DNA of 64,000 nt from positions 1 to 64,000 of the forward strand of contig CAJXUD010000011.1 in NCBI GenBank assembly GCA_913061415.1, read 5' to 3'. The position numbers and the translations under genes are program-made. Below the pieces are notes generated by a model. The model was not told where the DNA came from. It did no database searches and saw only the letters and a list, made by a program, of their open reading frames with translations. Shown here piece after piece: positions 1 to 12,530 of the stretch. The DNA comes from an uncultured Oleispira sp. (GTDB taxonomy: Bacteria; Pseudomonadota; Gammaproteobacteria; Pseudomonadales; Oceanobacteraceae). The number at the start of each line of letters is the position of its first letter. Within the stretch, counting starts at the first letter, position 1.

Positions 1-54
1 CGTGAAGGTGGTCGTACTGTAGGCGCTGGTGTTGTTGGTAAAGTAATCGCTTAA
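1..54 (+). CDS. tuf: Elongation factor Tu, C-terminal end (partial)
   Basis: Frame 1 reads REGGRTVGAGVVGKVIA*, the typical EF-Tu C-terminus, directly upstream of the S10 operon. Confidence 0.93.
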   Translation, partial: REGGRTVGAGVVGKVIA

Positions 55-165
55 TAGCGTCTTTAGCTTCATTGCTGGTAAATGCTGAGTTTTGTTATCA
101 AAATTCAGCATCGGCTGAAAATAATTAATTTACGTAAGTTGTTGATTATTTAAGGCTTTATAGCA

Positions 166-208
166 AGAAAGGCCTTCTTCCCATGTTGGGGAGAGGGCCT
201 TTCTTTTT
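166..208 (+). terminator. Intrinsic terminator of the tuf (str) operon
   Basis: AGAAAGGCC...GGCCTTTCT outer stem plus inner TTCTTCCC/GGGGAGAG, 5-nt loop, then TTTT. Confidence 0.9.
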
Positions 209-214
209 GTGCGC

Positions 215-614
<400 letters not shown>

Positions 615-618
615 TAAT

Positions 619-640
619 CAAGTATTTATACTTGGTTTTT
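619..640 (+). terminator. Terminator/attenuator-like hairpin between rpsJ and rplC
   Basis: CAAGTAT-TT-ATACTTG followed by GTTTTT. Confidence 0.6.
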
Positions 641-737
641 AATCACACACAGTTCTTGTGTAACGCTCATTGAAATCATTGTGATTGATTAGAGCGGCCA
701 TAGCGGGTTTTAGCCCCGTACACTAGAGGAAAATGTT

Positions 738-1370
738 ATGACTATAGGTTTAGTCGGCAAGAAAGCTGGCATGACCCGAGTTTTTTCTGAGGATGGTCAA
801 GCTATCCCAGTAACAGTAATTGAGGTTCCATCTCAGTTAGTTACACAGATCAAAACTCAAGAAACTGATGGCTACCAAGCTATTCAGGTTACTTATGGTG
901 AGAAGAAAGCTTCTCGCGTTTCAAAGCCAGCAGCTGGTCACTTCGCTAAAGCGGGTGTTCAAGCAGGTCGTGGTCTTTTGGAATTCCGTACAGAAGAAGA
1001 GTTTACTGTAGGCACTGAGCTTACTGTTTCTCGTTTCGAAGACGGTCAAAAAGTTGATGTAACCGGTACCTCTAAAGGTAAAGGTTTTCAAGGTGGTGTT
1101 AAGCGTTGGAATTTCCAAATGCAAGATGCTACACACGGTAACTCATTGTCTCACCGTGCACCTGGTTCAATCGGTCAGTGTCAAACTCCTGGTCGTGTTT
1201 GGAAAGGTAAGAAAATGGCAGGTCACATGGGTTCTGAGCAGGTAACTACTCAAAATCTAGAGATCATTCGTGTCGATGTTGAACGCGGCTTGTTGTTGGT
1301 TAAAGGTGCAGTACCCGGCGCTACCGGCGGTGATCTGATCGTTAAACCAGCTGTTAAAGTTAAGCGCTAG
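738..1370 (+). CDS. rplC: 50S ribosomal protein L3
   Basis: [20 protein letters not shown]; operon position. Confidence 0.98.
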   Translation: MTIGLVGKKAGMTRVFSEDGQAIPVTVIEVPSQLVTQIKTQETDGYQAIQVTYGEKKASRVSKPAAGHFAKAGVQAGRGLLEFRTEEEFTVGTELTVSRFEDGQKVDVTGTSKGKGFQGGVKRWNFQMQDATHGNSLSHRAPGSIGQCQTPGRVWKGKKMAGHMGSEQVTTQNLEIIRVDVERGLLLVKGAVPGATGGDLIVKPAVKVKR

Positions 1371-1380
1371 GAGAACAACT

Positions 1381-1983
1381 ATGGAACTGACAACAAACAG
1401 TGGTGCCACTGTATCTGTTTCCGAAGTTGCTTTCGGTCGCGAATACAATGAATCCTTAGTACATCAGGTTGTTACGGCATACCTGTCTACTGCTCGTCAA
1501 GGTACAAAAGCCCAGAAAAACCGCGCAGCTGTAAGCGGCGGTGGTGCTAAGCCATGGCGTCAAAAAGGTACTGGCCGAGCTCGTGCTGGTACATCTCGTG
1601 GTCCTATCTGGCGCAAAGGTGGTGTTACATTCGCCGCTAGCCCACGTAGCTTCGAGCAAAAAGTTAACAAAAAGATGTATCGCGCAGCGATGCAGAGCAT
1701 TCTTTCTGAATTAGTTCGTCAAGAGCGTTTGGTTGTTGCTGAAGAATTCACTATGGATTCTCACAAAACTAAAGACTTCGTTGCAAAGATGGCTGAGTTG
1801 CAGTTAAGCAACGTACTGATCATTGCTGAAGATCTGGATGAAAAACTTTACTTAGCTTCTCGTAACGTTCCACACGTTGCAGTTACTGAAGCGGGTTCAG
1901 TTGATCCGGTAAGTCTAGTTGCCTTTGATAAAGTATTGGTAACAGTCTCTGCTCTTAAGAAATTAGAGGAGAACTTAGGATGA
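1381..1983 (+). CDS. rplD: 50S ribosomal protein L4
   Basis: [29 protein letters not shown] motif. Confidence 0.98.
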   Translation: MELTTNSGATVSVSEVAFGREYNESLVHQVVTAYLSTARQGTKAQKNRAAVSGGGAKPWRQKGTGRARAGTSRGPIWRKGGVTFAASPRSFEQKVNKKMYRAAMQSILSELVRQERLVVAEEFTMDSHKTKDFVAKMAELQLSNVLIIAEDLDEKLYLASRNVPHVAVTEAGSVDPVSLVAFDKVLVTVSALKKLEENLG

Positions 1984-2273
1984 ACCAGGAACGTATCTAT
2001 AAAGTATTAATGGGCCCACGTATCTCTGAGAAAGCGACAGTTATCGCAGAGCAAGGTCAATATACCTTCGTGGTAGCACCAGATGCTACAAAGCCTGAAA
2101 TCAAGAAAGCTGTAGAAGCATTGTTCGATGTTAAAGTTGAAAATGTTCAGGTCTTGAATCAAAAAGGCAAAACTAAGCGTACTGCACGCGGCATGGGCAA
2201 GCGTAACGACGTGCGTAAAGCATACGTTACATTGGCAGCCGGTCAGGACATTGACTTCGCTGACGCAGAATAA
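1980..2273 (+). CDS. rplW: 50S ribosomal protein L23
   Basis: Sequence and order; 4-nt ATGA overlap with rplD. Confidence 0.98.
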   Translation: MNQERIYKVLMGPRISEKATVIAEQGQYTFVVAPDATKPEIKKAVEALFDVKVENVQVLNQKGKTKRTARGMGKRNDVRKAYVTLAAGQDIDFADAE

Positions 2274-2285
2274 GGAGCTAAGGTA

Positions 2286-3113
2286 ATGGCATTAGTAAAA
2301 ACTAAACCGACTTCAGCTGGCCGTCGTCATCTGGTTAAGGTAGTTAACGCTGAACTTCACAAAGGTAAGCCATTCGCTGGTTTGCTAGAGAAGAAAAGCA
2401 AGAGTGGCGGTCGTAACAACAACGGTCGAATTACTACTCGTCACATCGGTGGTGGTCATAAGCAACACTATCGTTTAGTCGATTTTAGACGTAACAAAGA
2501 CGGCATTCCAGCTGTTGTTGAGCGTTTAGAATACGATCCAAATCGCAGTGCTAACATTGCATTGTTGAAATACCTAGACGGTGAGCGCCGCTACATTATC
2601 GCTCCTAAAGGTCTTTCAGCAGGTGATGAAGTACGTTCTGGTGAAGATGCTCCTATTAAAGTAGGTAGTTCTATGCCATTGCGTAATGTTCCAGTAGGTA
2701 GTGTGATACACTGCATCGAATTGAAGCCTGGTAAAGGTGCTCAAATCGCTCGTTCTGCTGGTACATCTGCTCAGCTTGTTGCTCGTGAAGGTACTTACTG
2801 CACCTTGCGTCTACGTTCTGGAGAAATGCGTAAAGTATTATCCGAATGTCGCGCTACTTTAGGTGAAGTAGGGAATAGCGAACACAGCTTGCGCCAGCTT
2901 GGTAAAGCAGGTGCTTCACGCTGGAGAGGCGTACGTCCAACGGTTCGTGGTGTTGTTATGAACCCAGTTGATCACCCACATGGTGGTGGTGAAGGTCGTA
3001 CATCGGGTGGTCGTCACCCAGTATCTCCGTGGGGCATGCCTACCAAGGGTTATAAGACTCGTTCGAACAAACGTACTGATAAACTCATCGTACGTCGCCG
3101 TTCAGCGAAGTAA
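2286..3113 (+). CDS. rplB: 50S ribosomal protein L2
   Basis: [29 protein letters not shown] motif. Confidence 0.98.
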   Translation: MALVKTKPTSAGRRHLVKVVNAELHKGKPFAGLLEKKSKSGGRNNNGRITTRHIGGGHKQHYRLVDFRRNKDGIPAVVERLEYDPNRSANIALLKYLDGERRYIIAPKGLSAGDEVRSGEDAPIKVGSSMPLRNVPVGSVIHCIELKPGKGAQIARSAGTSAQLVAREGTYCTLRLRSGEMRKVLSECRATLGEVGNSEHSLRQLGKAGASRWRGVRPTVRGVVMNPVDHPHGGGEGRTSGGRHPVSPWGMPTKGYKTRSNKRTDKLIVRRRSAK

Positions 3114-3133
3114 ATTAAAAAGAGGATTGAGCT

Positions 3134-3409
3134 GTGCCACGTTCATTAAAAAAAGGTCCTTTTATAGACCACCACTTGATGACAAAGGTAGAGTCAGCGT
3201 TAGAATCGGGCGAGAAACGTCCGATTAAAACCTGGTCTCGACGCTCTACGATCTTTCCGGAGTTCGTAGGACTGACCATTGCCGTACATAACGGTCGTCA
3301 ACACGTGCCTGTTTTCGTAACTGAAGACATGGTTGGACATAAACTAGGCGAATTTTCTGTGACACGTACCTATAAAGGTCACGTTGCAGATAAGAAAGCT
3401 AAACGATAA
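3134..3409 (+). CDS. rpsS: 30S ribosomal protein S19
   Basis: [17 protein letters not shown] start. Confidence 0.98.
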   Translation: MPRSLKKGPFIDHHLMTKVESALESGEKRPIKTWSRRSTIFPEFVGLTIAVHNGRQHVPVFVTEDMVGHKLGEFSVTRTYKGHVADKKAKR

Positions 3410-3425
3410 TAAAGGGGTTAATTGT

Positions 3426-3761
3426 ATGTCTGAAGTAGCCGCTATATTACGTGGAGCTCAACTGTCTGCCCAAAAGGCACGTCTAGTTGCGGATCAAATC
3501 CGCGGAAAAAATGTTTCTGAAGCGTTAACTATTCTTGAGTTTAGCCCTAAAAAGGGTGCTGACTTAATGAAGAAAGTGTTGGAATCTGCCATCGCTAACG
3601 CTGAGCATAACGAAGGCGCTGACGTAGATGAGTTGAATGTTTCAACTGTTTTCGTTGACGAAGGTACTACCATGAAACGCATTCGTCCGCGTGCCAAGGG
3701 TCGTGCTGATCGTATATTGAAGCGTTCTTGTCACATCACTGTTAAAGTGTCTGAGAAATAG
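3426..3761 (+). CDS. rplV: 50S ribosomal protein L22
   Basis: [31 protein letters not shown] at 3426. Confidence 0.97.
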   Translation: MSEVAAILRGAQLSAQKARLVADQIRGKNVSEALTILEFSPKKGADLMKKVLESAIANAEHNEGADVDELNVSTVFVDEGTTMKRIRPRAKGRADRILKRSCHITVKVSEK

Positions 3762-3771
3762 GGAGCCGAAG

Positions 3772-4461
3772 ATGGGTCAGAAAGTACATCCTACTGGTAT
3801 TCGTCTCGGTATCACCAAAGACCATAATAGTGTTTGGTATGCCGGAAGCGACAAATATGCAGATAATTTGTTAACTGATATCCAAGTACGTACTCTTATT
3901 GAGAAACGTCTTGTTAAAGCTTCAGTAAGCAAAGTAGTTATCGAACGTCCTTCGCAAAATGCGAAAGTTACTATTCACACTGCCCGTCCAGGCATCGTGA
4001 TTGGTAAGAAAGGCGAAGACGTAGAAAAACTACGTAAAGAAATCACTGATATGATGGGTATTCCGGTACACATTAATATTGAAGAGATCCGCAAACCAGA
4101 TCTTGATGCTAAATTAGTAGCGCAAAGCGTTGCTAGCCAGCTAGAGCGTCGTATTATGTTCCGTCGTGCTATGAAGCGCGCCGTTCAGAATGCTATGCGT
4201 GGCGGTGCTGAAGGTATCAAGATTCAAGTTGGTGGTCGTTTAGGTGGTGCTGAAATCGCTCGTTCTGAGTGGTATCGTGAAGGACGCGTTCCTTTGCACA
4301 CACTACGTGCGGACATCGATTATGGTACTTGCGAAGCACATACTACTTACGGCGTTATCGGCGTAAAAGTATGGATCTTCAAAGGTGAAGTCTTGGGTGG
4401 TATCGAAGAAGTTCGAAACCGTGCTAAAAACCAAGGCAAAAAGAAAGGCGGCCGTTCATAG
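3772..4461 (+). CDS. rpsC: 30S ribosomal protein S3
   Basis: [14 protein letters not shown]. Confidence 0.98.
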   Translation: MGQKVHPTGIRLGITKDHNSVWYAGSDKYADNLLTDIQVRTLIEKRLVKASVSKVVIERPSQNAKVTIHTARPGIVIGKKGEDVEKLRKEITDMMGIPVHINIEEIRKPDLDAKLVAQSVASQLERRIMFRRAMKRAVQNAMRGGAEGIKIQVGGRLGGAEIARSEWYREGRVPLHTLRADIDYGTCEAHTTYGVIGVKVWIFKGEVLGGIEEVRNRAKNQGKKKGGRS

Positions 4462-4473
4462 GGGTTTTTAACC

Positions 4474-4884
4474 ATGTTGATGCCAAAACGTACAAAGTTC
4501 CGCAAAATGATGAAGGGCCGCAACCGTGGCCTGGCTCGCGGAAGTAAAGTGAGCTTCGGTGAGTATGGCCTTAAGGCTACTGGCCGAGGTCGCATTACAG
4601 CTCGTCAAATTGAAGCTGCGCGTCGTACAATGACTCGTAAAATCAAGCGTGGCGGGAAAATCTGGATTCGCATTTTTCCTGATAAGCCGATTACCAGCAA
4701 ACCTCTTGAGGTTCGTCAGGGTAAAGGTAAGGGTAACGTAGAATACTGGGTATGCCAGATCCAACCAGGTCGTGTTTTATACGAAATGGAAGGTGTGAGT
4801 GAAGAATTAGCTCGTGAAGCGTTCGAACTTGCAGCGGCTAAATTGCCTATTGCTACGACATTCGTTAAACGGACGGTGATGTGA
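4474..4884 (+). CDS. rplP: 50S ribosomal protein L16
   Basis: [19 protein letters not shown]. Confidence 0.98.
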   Translation: MLMPKRTKFRKMMKGRNRGLARGSKVSFGEYGLKATGRGRITARQIEAARRTMTRKIKRGGKIWIRIFPDKPITSKPLEVRQGKGKGNVEYWVCQIQPGRVLYEMEGVSEELAREAFELAAAKLPIATTFVKRTVM

Positions 4885-5075
4885 TGACGGCGATCGATTT
4901 AAAAGATAAGACAGTAGCTGAGTTACAAACTCAGCTAGAAGAGCTGTTGAGCGATCAATTTAAGTTGCGCATGCAGAAGTCTACTGGTCAGTTGGGTCAA
5001 TCTCATCTAATCAAGCAGACGCGTCGTAACATAGCTCGAGTAAAGACCGTGCTAGCTCAGAAGGCAGGTGAATAA
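4884..5075 (+). CDS. rpmC: 50S ribosomal protein L29
   Basis: L29 sequence; ATG overlaps the rplP stop (TGATG). Confidence 0.96.
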   Translation: MTAIDLKDKTVAELQTQLEELLSDQFKLRMQKSTGQLGQSHLIKQTRRNIARVKTVLAQKAGE

Positions 5076-5077
5076 TC

Positions 5078-5341
5078 ATGAGTGAACAAACTACTGCACG
5101 CACCCTTACTGGTAAGGTTGTAAGCGATAAGATGGATCAAACCATCACTGTTCTTGTAGAGCGTCGTGTTCAGCACCCGATCTACAAGAAATTCGTGAAG
5201 CGTTCTACGAAAGTACACGCACACGACGCGAACAACGAATGCCAAATTGGTGACGTGGTTACTGTTAAGGAATCTCGTCCATTGTCTAAAACAAAGACTT
5301 GGACGTTGGTTACTGTTGATGAGCGCGCCGTTAAGGTTTAG
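5078..5341 (+). CDS. rpsQ: 30S ribosomal protein S17
   Basis: [32 protein letters not shown]. Confidence 0.98.
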   Translation: MSEQTTARTLTGKVVSDKMDQTITVLVERRVQHPIYKKFVKRSTKVHAHDANNECQIGDVVTVKESRPLSKTKTWTLVTVDERAVKV

Positions 5342-5364
5342 CGCAGTTACTAGGAGCAAATGGC

Positions 5365-5733
5365 ATGATCCAAACACAATCAATGCTGGATGTTGCTGAT
5401 AACAGCGGCGCCAAACGTGTAATGTGTATTAAGGTTTTAGGCGGTTCACACCGTCGCTATGCCCGCATAGGCGACCTTATTAAGGTATCCGTTAAGGAAG
5501 CAATTCCACGCGGTAAAGTTAAGAAGGGTCAAGTACTTACAGCTGTTGTTGTTCGTACACGTAAAGGTGTTCGTCGTCCGGATGGTTCTATCATCCGCTT
5601 CGATACGAATTCTGCAGTATTGTTAAATGCCTCAGATGCACCTATCGGTACCCGTATTTTTGGGCCAGTGACTCGTGAACTTCGATCTGAGAAGTTCATG
5701 AAGATCATTTCCCTAGCACCAGAAGTGTTATAG
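5365..5733 (+). CDS. rplN: 50S ribosomal protein L14
   Basis: [27 protein letters not shown]. Confidence 0.98.
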   Translation: MIQTQSMLDVADNSGAKRVMCIKVLGGSHRRYARIGDLIKVSVKEAIPRGKVKKGQVLTAVVVRTRKGVRRPDGSIIRFDTNSAVLLNASDAPIGTRIFGPVTRELRSEKFMKIISLAPEVL

Positions 5734-5746
5734 GGGTAGAGATAGC

Positions 5747-6058
5747 ATGTTAAAAATTCGTAGAGATGACGAAGTAATTGTTATTGCTGGAAAAGATAAT
5801 GGTAAACGAGGCAAAGTAGTTAAAGTACTTGCCGACAATCGTGTTATCATTACCGGCATTAACATGGTGAAAAAACACCAAAAGCCTAACCCGCAGCTAC
5901 AGCAGCCAGGTGGCATCGTTGAAAAAGAAGCTGGAATTCAAGTTTCTAACGTTGCAATCTGGAACCCGAAGACTGAAAAAGCCGACCGTGTTGGCTTTAA
6001 AGTTGAAGGCGAGACTAAAGTGCGTGTTTTCAAATCAACCGGCGAAGTAATCGCTTAA
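5747..6058 (+). CDS. rplX: 50S ribosomal protein L24
   Basis: KOW-type [18 protein letters not shown]. Confidence 0.98.
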   Translation: MLKIRRDDEVIVIAGKDNGKRGKVVKVLADNRVIITGINMVKKHQKPNPQLQQPGGIVEKEAGIQVSNVAIWNPKTEKADRVGFKVEGETKVRVFKSTGEVIA

Positions 6059-6078
6059 AGCAACTAGGAGAAGCAGAT

Positions 6079-6618
6079 ATGTCACGTTTGAAAGAACTGT
6101 ACAAATCAGATGTTGTAGCCAAGTTGACTGAAGAGTTTGGTTACAAAAACGTTATGGAAGTGCCACGCGTTACTAAAATCACCCTAAACATGGGTGTTGG
6201 TGAAGCGCTAGGCGATAAAAAACTTCTTGATAACGCCGTTTCCGATATGGAAGCAATGTCAGGTCAAAAAGCAGTTGTTACTAAGGCTCGCAAGTCTGTT
6301 GCAAGCTTTAAAGTACGTGACGGCTACCCAATTGGCTGTAAAGTAACCATGCGCGCAGATCGTATGTGGGAATTCCTTGATCGTCTAATCGACATCTCGC
6401 TTCCTCGTGTACGTGACTTCCGTGGCTTGAATGGTAAATCATTCGACGGCCGTGGTAACTACAGCATGGGCGTGAAAGAACAGATTATCTTCCCAGAAAT
6501 CGAATACGACAAAGTCGATAAGATTCGCGGTATGGATATCACTATCACTACTACAGCTAATACGAACGAAGAAGGTCATGCTTTATTGAAAGCATTGAAC
6601 TTCCCGTTCCGTAACTAA
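6079..6618 (+). CDS. rplE: 50S ribosomal protein L5
   Basis: L5 sequence and order. Confidence 0.98.
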   Translation: MSRLKELYKSDVVAKLTEEFGYKNVMEVPRVTKITLNMGVGEALGDKKLLDNAVSDMEAMSGQKAVVTKARKSVASFKVRDGYPIGCKVTMRADRMWEFLDRLIDISLPRVRDFRGLNGKSFDGRGNYSMGVKEQIIFPEIEYDKVDKIRGMDITITTTANTNEEGHALLKALNFPFRN

Positions 6619-6629
6619 GGGTAAGTCTC

Positions 6630-6935
6630 ATGGCTAAGATCAGTATGAAACAGCGCGAAGCGAAACGTGAGAAGCTAGTAGCTAAACACGCTGAGAAACG
6701 CGCTGCACTGAAGGCGATTATCTTAAACGTTGATTCTTCTGACGAAGATCGTTGGGCTGCGCAAATTCAATTGCAAAAGCTTCCACGTGATTCTTCAAAG
6801 AGCCGTTTACGTAACCGCTGCCAAATCACAGGTCGTCCACATGGCGTATACCGTAAATTCAAGCTTTCCCGTATTAAACTACGTGAAGAAGGCATGAAAG
6901 GTAACGTTCCTGGCCTGAAAAAAGCTAGTTGGTAA
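6630..6935 (+). CDS. rpsN: 30S ribosomal protein S14
   Basis: 101-aa form, [17 protein letters not shown]. Confidence 0.98.
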   Translation: MAKISMKQREAKREKLVAKHAEKRAALKAIILNVDSSDEDRWAAQIQLQKLPRDSSKSRLRNRCQITGRPHGVYRKFKLSRIKLREEGMKGNVPGLKKASW

Positions 6936-7019
6936 GCAATTCCGATTAGTGCGAGAAGAGTGTCGTAATGGCACTCTTTCTTACACTTTTTAGGGCGCTG
7001 TACAACAGAGGAATTTTAA

Positions 7020-7412
7020 ATGAGTATGCAAGATCCCTTAGCGGACATGCTAACTCGTATTCGCAACGGCCAATTGGCTGGTCATGCGAGTGTGAGTATG
7101 CCGTCTTCTAAGTTAAAAGTATCTGTAGCCCAGTTGCTACAAGATGAAGGTTATATTGCTGCGTTTGCAGTTGAAGGCGATGTTAAACCAAGCCTTAATA
7201 TTGACCTTAAATACTACGAAGGTAAGCCAGTAATTGAGACTATCAAACGTGTTAGTCGTCCTGGTTTACGTCAATATAAAGGCACAGTTGTTCTACCAAA
7301 AGTAGAAGCTGGTCTTGGTGTTGCCATCGTATCCACTTCGAAAGGTGTAATGACTGATCGTGCAGCTCGTGCTCAAGGCATCGGCGGCGAAGTTATTGCT
7401 ACCGTCTTCTAA
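7020..7412 (+). CDS. rpsH: 30S ribosomal protein S8
   Basis: [18 protein letters not shown]. Confidence 0.98.
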   Translation: MSMQDPLADMLTRIRNGQLAGHASVSMPSSKLKVSVAQLLQDEGYIAAFAVEGDVKPSLNIDLKYYEGKPVIETIKRVSRPGLRQYKGTVVLPKVEAGLGVAIVSTSKGVMTDRAARAQGIGGEVIATVF

Positions 7413-7423
7413 GGGGATTTACA

Positions 7424-7957
7424 ATGTCACGTATTGCAAAAGCTCCCGTAGCTATCCCGGCTGGTGTTGAAGTAACACTAGCGGAGTCCAAAATCGCGAT
7501 TAAAGGCGGCAAGGGCACTCTAGAGATGAACATCCATTCATCTGTAGAAATTAAACAAGAAGAAAACAATATTGTTTTCGCTCCAAAAAACGGTGATAAA
7601 GCGGCCATGGCTATGGCTGGTACTTTCCGTTCTTTAGTGAACAATATGGTTGTTGGCGTAACTCAAGGCTACCAGAAGAAGCTAATTCTTCAGGGCGTTG
7701 GTTATCGTGCCAAAACTTCTGGAAAAGTCGTCAATCTGAGTTTAGGTTTCTCACATCCAGTGGATTATGAGTTACCTGAAGGCGTTACAGCTGAAGTACC
7801 ATCTCAAACAGAGATCGTAATTTCAGGTGTTGATAAGCAACAGGTTGGTCAAGTAGCCGCAGAAATTCGTGGATACCGTCCACCAGAGCCTTATAAAGGT
7901 AAAGGTGTTCGTTATGCTGACGAAAATGTGCGTCGCAAAGAAGCTAAGAAGAAATAA
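7424..7957 (+). CDS. rplF: 50S ribosomal protein L6
   Basis: L6 sequence; C-terminal [15 protein letters not shown]. Confidence 0.98.
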   Translation: MSRIAKAPVAIPAGVEVTLAESKIAIKGGKGTLEMNIHSSVEIKQEENNIVFAPKNGDKAAMAMAGTFRSLVNNMVVGVTQGYQKKLILQGVGYRAKTSGKVVNLSLGFSHPVDYELPEGVTAEVPSQTEIVISGVDKQQVGQVAAEIRGYRPPEPYKGKGVRYADENVRRKEAKKK

Positions 7958-7968
7958 GGTCTAGGCTC

Positions 7969-8319
7969 ATGAATGAGAAGAAAACAGCTCGTTTACGCCG
8001 TGCCCGTAAAACTCGTATGCGTATTCGCGAGAAGGGTACAGTACGTCTGTGTGTAAATCGTACACCCAGACACATTTATGCTCAGATTCTTTCTTCCAGT
8101 GGTGCTGAAGTGTTAGCTACAGCCTCTACTGTTGAAGCGGATCTGCGTACAACTGCTACTGGTAACGTTGAAGCAGCAACTAAAGTCGGCCAGCTTATCG
8201 CTGAACGCGCTAAAGCTGCTGGTGTCACTAAGGTTGCCTTCGACCGTTCTGGTTTCCAATACCATGGTCGCGTTAAGGCCCTGGCTGATGCAGCCCGTGA
8301 AGGCGGCTTGGAATTCTAA
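7969..8319 (+). CDS. rplR: 50S ribosomal protein L18
   Basis: [29 protein letters not shown]. Confidence 0.98.
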   Translation: MNEKKTARLRRARKTRMRIREKGTVRLCVNRTPRHIYAQILSSSGAEVLATASTVEADLRTTATGNVEAATKVGQLIAERAKAAGVTKVAFDRSGFQYHGRVKALADAAREGGLEF

Positions 8320-8331
8320 GGGGTAGAGACA

Positions 8332-8841
8332 ATGGCAAATAATGAACGCAATGAGCGTAACGAAAGCGATCTGCAGGAAAAACTGGTTCAAGTGAACCGA
8401 GTTGCAAAAGTAGTAAAAGGGGGTCGTATATTCGGCTTCACTGCTTTGACTGTAGTTGGCGACGGAAATGGTAAGGTTGGTTTTGGTCGTGGTAAAGCAC
8501 GCGAAGTTCCAACTGCTATCCAGAAAGCAATGGATTCAGCTAAGCGTAATATCATCCAGGTAGAACTAGATGGTACGACTCTTCAGTATCCAATTAAAGC
8601 ACGCCACGGCGGTTCTAAGGTTTACATGCAACCAGCATCAGAAGGTACTGGTATTATTGCCGGTGGTGCAATGCGTGCAGTTTTAGAAATGTGTGGTGTT
8701 AAAAACGTATTGGCAAAATGTTACGGGTCTACAAACCCAGTTAACGTTGTTCGCGCAACTTTCAATGGCTTGAATCAAATGAAGTCACCTGAACAGATTG
8801 CAGCCAAGCGTGGTAAATCCGTAGAAGATATTCTGGGGTAA
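8332..8841 (+). CDS. rpsE: 30S ribosomal protein S5
   Basis: [30 protein letters not shown]. Confidence 0.98.
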   Translation: MANNERNERNESDLQEKLVQVNRVAKVVKGGRIFGFTALTVVGDGNGKVGFGRGKAREVPTAIQKAMDSAKRNIIQVELDGTTLQYPIKARHGGSKVYMQPASEGTGIIAGGAMRAVLEMCGVKNVLAKCYGSTNPVNVVRATFNGLNQMKSPEQIAAKRGKSVEDILG

Positions 8842-8847
8842 GGCATC

Positions 8848-9030
8848 ATGGCTAAGAAAACCGTTAAGGTAACACAATTGCGTAGCTCAATCGGCAAATT
8901 GCCGAAGCATCGCGCGACCATTAAAGGTCTAGGCCTTCGTAAGATCGGTCACACTGTAGAGTTGGAAGATACTCCGTCAGTACGTGGCATGATCAACAAG
9001 GTTCAATACATGCTTAAGGTAGAGGGATAA
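8848..9030 (+). CDS. rpmD: 50S ribosomal protein L30
   Basis: L30 sequence, 60 aa, operon position. Confidence 0.97.
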   Translation: MAKKTVKVTQLRSSIGKLPKHRATIKGLGLRKIGHTVELEDTPSVRGMINKVQYMLKVEG

Positions 9031-9034
9031 TAAG

Positions 9035-9469
9035 ATGCGTCTTAATGAACTCAGCCCTGGTAAAGGTGCTAAGACTGCACGTAAGCGTGTAGGTCGTGGT
9101 ATCGGTTCTGGTCTTGGTAAGACTGGCGGCCGTGGCCATAAAGGACAAAAATCGCGTTCAGGTGGTAAAGTTGCACCTGGTTTTGAAGGCGGTCAAATGC
9201 CTTTACAACGTCGTTTGCCAAAATTTGGTTTTACTTCACGTCAAGCTCAGTATACCGCTGAGGTTCGTTTAAACGAATTGACTAAAGTAGAAGGCGACAT
9301 CGTAGATTTAGCAGCTCTTAAAGCTGCAGATATCATCGGCGATAAGATTAAGCGTGCTCGCGTAATCTTGTCAGGTGAAATCAAACAAGCTGTTACTATC
9401 AAAGGTTTGAAAGTAACTAAAGGTGCTCAGGCTGCTATTGAAGCTGCCGGTGGGAAGATCGAGGACTAA
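9035..9469 (+). CDS. rplO: 50S ribosomal protein L15
   Basis: [38 protein letters not shown]. Confidence 0.98.
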   Translation: MRLNELSPGKGAKTARKRVGRGIGSGLGKTGGRGHKGQKSRSGGKVAPGFEGGQMPLQRRLPKFGFTSRQAQYTAEVRLNELTKVEGDIVDLAALKAADIIGDKIKRARVILSGEIKQAVTIKGLKVTKGAQAAIEAAGGKIED

Positions 9470-10798
9470 ATGGCTAAAGGCTCACTACCGCAAGGCATGC
9501 AAAGTGGATTAACCGAGCTATGGGCTCGGATCCGCTTTGTATTCTTAGCGATTATCGTATATCGAATTGGGGCACATATTCCTGTACCAGGAATTAACCC
9601 TGATCAATTAGCGCAGATGTTTGAACAGAATCAAGGCACGATCTTGAGTATGTTTAATATGTTTTCGGGTGGTGCATTAGAGCGCATGAGTATTCTTGCG
9701 CTTGGCATCATGCCTTACATTTCTGCTTCTATTATTATGCAATTGCTAACGGCAGTGAGCCCCCAGCTAGAACAGCTGAAGAAAGAAGGTGAAGCTGGTC
9801 GCCGCAAGATCACGCAATATACGCGCTACGGCACTGTATTGTTGGCTACTATCCAGGCAACTGGTGTGTCAGTCGGTCTAGCGGGGCAGGGTATAACCTT
9901 TAGCTCTGGCATGGATTTCTATCTGGGTGCTATTCCGTCATTTGTATGCGGTGCTGTATTCTTGATGTGGTTGGGTGAACAAATCACCGAACGTGGCATC
10001 GGTAACGGCATCTCCATACTGATTTTCGCAGGTATCGTTGCAGGCTTGCCTGGCGCTATCGGTCAAAGTTTCGAATCAGCACGTCAAGGGGACTTAAACA
10101 TCCTTGTGTTGTTAGGAGTTGCGATTGTTGCGGTAATGGTTGTTGCGTTTGTTGTTTTCGTTGAACGAGGACAGCGTCGTATCACCATTAATTACGCAAA
10201 ACGCCAGCAAGGTCGTAAGGTATTTGCAGCACAGACAAGCCATTTACCATTGAAATTGAATATGGCCGGTGTTATTCCTGCTATTTTTGCTTCAAGTCTG
10301 TTATTATTCCCCGCTTCAATCGGACAGTGGTTTGGTCAGAGTGAAGGGATGGAGTGGTTGCAGAATGTATCTTTAGCGCTAGGACCTAGTCAACCGCTAT
10401 ATATCGTTTTGTTTGCAGCCGGTATCATCTTTTTCTGTTACTTCTATACGGCGTTAATGTTTAACCCTAAAGATGTTGCAGAGAACTTGAAGAAGTCAGG
10501 TGCTTTTATTCCAGGGATTCGTCCAGGAATACAAACTGCCAACTATATCGATGGTGTATTGGGTAAGTTAACTTTGTTTGGCTCCTTGTATATCGCAGCA
10601 GTGTGCTTGATGCCTCAGATGCTAGTCGTCTTGGCTGATGTACCCTTCTACTTCGGTGGTACTTCTTTATTGATTGTTGTAGTGGTGGTGATGGACTTTA
10701 TGTCCCAGGTGCAATCGCACTTGATGTCTCATCAGTATGAGTCAGTGATGAAGAAATCAAATTTAAAGAATTTCGGTTCTGGTGGCGCTGCGCGCTAA
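9470..10798 (+). CDS. secY: Preprotein translocase subunit SecY
   Basis: Multi-TM protein with [15 protein letters not shown]. Confidence 0.98.
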   Translation: MAKGSLPQGMQSGLTELWARIRFVFLAIIVYRIGAHIPVPGINPDQLAQMFEQNQGTILSMFNMFSGGALERMSILALGIMPYISASIIMQLLTAVSPQLEQLKKEGEAGRRKITQYTRYGTVLLATIQATGVSVGLAGQGITFSSGMDFYLGAIPSFVCGAVFLMWLGEQITERGIGNGISILIFAGIVAGLPGAIGQSFESARQGDLNILVLLGVAIVAVMVVAFVVFVERGQRRITINYAKRQQGRKVFAAQTSHLPLKLNMAGVIPAIFASSLLLFPASIGQWFGQSEGMEWLQNVSLALGPSQPLYIVLFAAGIIFFCYFYTALMFNPKDVAENLKKSGAFIPGIRPGIQTANYIDGVLGKLTLFGSLYIAAVCLMPQMLVVLADVPFYFGGTSLLIVVVVVMDFMSQVQSHLMSHQYESVMKKSNLKNFGSGGAAR

Positions 10799-10823
10799 CA
10801 GGCTGAATTGATAGGAGATCGTC

Positions 10824-10940
10824 ATGAAAGTACGTGCTTCTGTAAAAAAAATCTGCCGTAATTGTAAGACGATTCGTCGTAACGGTAGTGTGCGAGTGAT
10901 CTGTACTGCAGATCCTAAGCATAAACAACGTCAAGGCTAA
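10824..10940 (+). CDS. rpmJ: 50S ribosomal protein L36
   Basis: [38 protein letters not shown]; below the ORF-track length cutoff. Confidence 0.96.
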   Translation: MKVRASVKKICRNCKTIRRNGSVRVICTADPKHKQRQG

Positions 10941-10979
10941 TAATAGTTTTGACCATTGGTGGTGTTTAAGAATATGTGC

Positions 10980-11008
10980 TTGCATTTAATGTGAGTCACA
11001 TATATTAT
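10980..11008 (+). promoter_or_regulatory. Candidate sigma70 promoter of the alpha operon
   Basis: TTGCAT (10980-10985), 17-bp spacer, TATTAT (11003-11008), about 40 bp upstream of rpsM. Confidence 0.6.
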
Positions 11009-11047
11009 CTTGCGCCCTTTATAAGCAAAAACTGATTGGAGTTAGAC

Positions 11048-11404
11048 ATGGCCCGAATCGCCGGTGTCAACATTCCTGATAACAAGCACGCGGTTATCTC
11101 TCTGACTTACGTATTTGGCGTAGGTCGTTCTACCGCGAAGCAGTTATGTGCTAGTACTGGAATTGCTGAAACGATTAAAATTGCTGATCTATCTGAAGCC
11201 CAACTTGATGAACTTCGTAATGAAGTAGGTCAATTGACGGTTGAAGGTGATCTTCGTCGTGAAAAACAAATGAACATCAAGCGATTGATGGACATGGGTT
11301 GCTTCCGTGGCATACGCCACCGTCGCGGTCTTCCAGTTCGTGGCCAACGCACTAAAACAAATGCGCGTACTCGTAAGGGTCCTCGCAAACCAATCCGTAA
11401 GTAA
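11048..11404 (+). CDS. rpsM: 30S ribosomal protein S13
   Basis: [26 protein letters not shown]. Confidence 0.98.
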   Translation: MARIAGVNIPDNKHAVISLTYVFGVGRSTAKQLCASTGIAETIKIADLSEAQLDELRNEVGQLTVEGDLRREKQMNIKRLMDMGCFRGIRHRRGLPVRGQRTKTNARTRKGPRKPIRK

Positions 11405-11482
11405 TTACGGGTTGGCTTTTAGTGTAGCTGCATTGTCATTGTTTAGGTTGCAGTGTTGATATTAAAAGTAGGAATGTAGAAT

Positions 11483-11875
11483 ATGGCTAAGCCAGGAAAT
11501 TCTCGTACTAAGAAGAAAGTTAAAAAGCAGGTTGCGGACGGTATCGCCCACATTCATGCCTCTTTTAACAATACCATCGTAACTCTTACCGATCGCCAAG
11601 GTAATGCTCTTTCATGGGCAACCGCAGGTGGGTCTGGTTTCCGTGGTTCACGTAAAAGCACTCCATTCGCTGCGCAGGTTGCTGCAGAGCGAGCTGGTGA
11701 AGCTGCTAAAGAATATGGATTAAAGAACCTTGATGTTGAAGTTAAGGGTCCTGGTCCAGGTCGTGAATCTGCGGTACGTGCATTAAATGCATGTGGTTAC
11801 AAGATTAACAACATCACAGACGTGACGCCGATTCCTCATAATGGTTGTCGTCCGCCTAAGAAACGTCGTGTATAA
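11483..11875 (+). CDS. rpsK: 30S ribosomal protein S11
   Basis: S11 sequence; C-terminal [16 protein letters not shown]. Confidence 0.98.
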   Translation: MAKPGNSRTKKKVKKQVADGIAHIHASFNNTIVTLTDRQGNALSWATAGGSGFRGSRKSTPFAAQVAAERAGEAAKEYGLKNLDVEVKGPGPGRESAVRALNACGYKINNITDVTPIPHNGCRPPKKRRV

Positions 11876-11887
11876 GGAGACAGAATA

Positions 11888-12508
11888 GTGGCACGTTATA
11901 TTGGTCCTAAATGTAAACTGTCTCGTCGCGAAGGCACTGACTTATTCTTGAAGAGCGGCGTTCGCGCATTAGACTCCAAGTGTAAGCTAGAAACTAAGCC
12001 TGGCGTACACGGCGCAGGACGTGGTCGTTTATCTGACTACGGTCTACAATTGCGTGAAAAGCAGAAAGTTCGTCGTTTATACGGTGTTCTTGAAAAGCAA
12101 TTCCGCGGATATTACAAAGAAGCTGCACGTCGTAAAGGCGCAACAGGTGAAAACCTGCTTCAGTTGCTTGAATCTCGTCTAGATAACGTTGTTTATCGTA
12201 TGGGCTTTGGTTCAACTCGTGCAGAATCTCGTCAGTTGGTATCACATAAAGCGATTACGGTTAACGGCACTGTCGTTAATGTTGCTTCTTTCATGGTTAA
12301 AAGCGGTGACGTTGTCGCTGTTCGTGAAAAAGCAAAGAACCAAGATCGTATTAAAAGTGCACTTGCTCTTGCTGGCAATCGTGGAGATTCTTCTTGGATC
12401 GATGCGAACGCTACTAAGATGGAAGGAACATTTAAATCTGTTCCTGAGCGCGCTGATTTACCAGCAGAGATCAACGAAAACCTAATTGTGGAACTTTACT
12501 CTAAATAA
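11888..12508 (+). CDS. rpsD: 30S ribosomal protein S4
   Basis: [24 protein letters not shown]. Confidence 0.98.
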   Translation: MARYIGPKCKLSRREGTDLFLKSGVRALDSKCKLETKPGVHGAGRGRLSDYGLQLREKQKVRRLYGVLEKQFRGYYKEAARRKGATGENLLQLLESRLDNVVYRMGFGSTRAESRQLVSHKAITVNGTVVNVASFMVKSGDVVAVREKAKNQDRIKSALALAGNRGDSSWIDANATKMEGTFKSVPERADLPAEINENLIVELYSK

Positions 12509-12530
12509 TAGAGCATCGTAAGGGGCAGCT

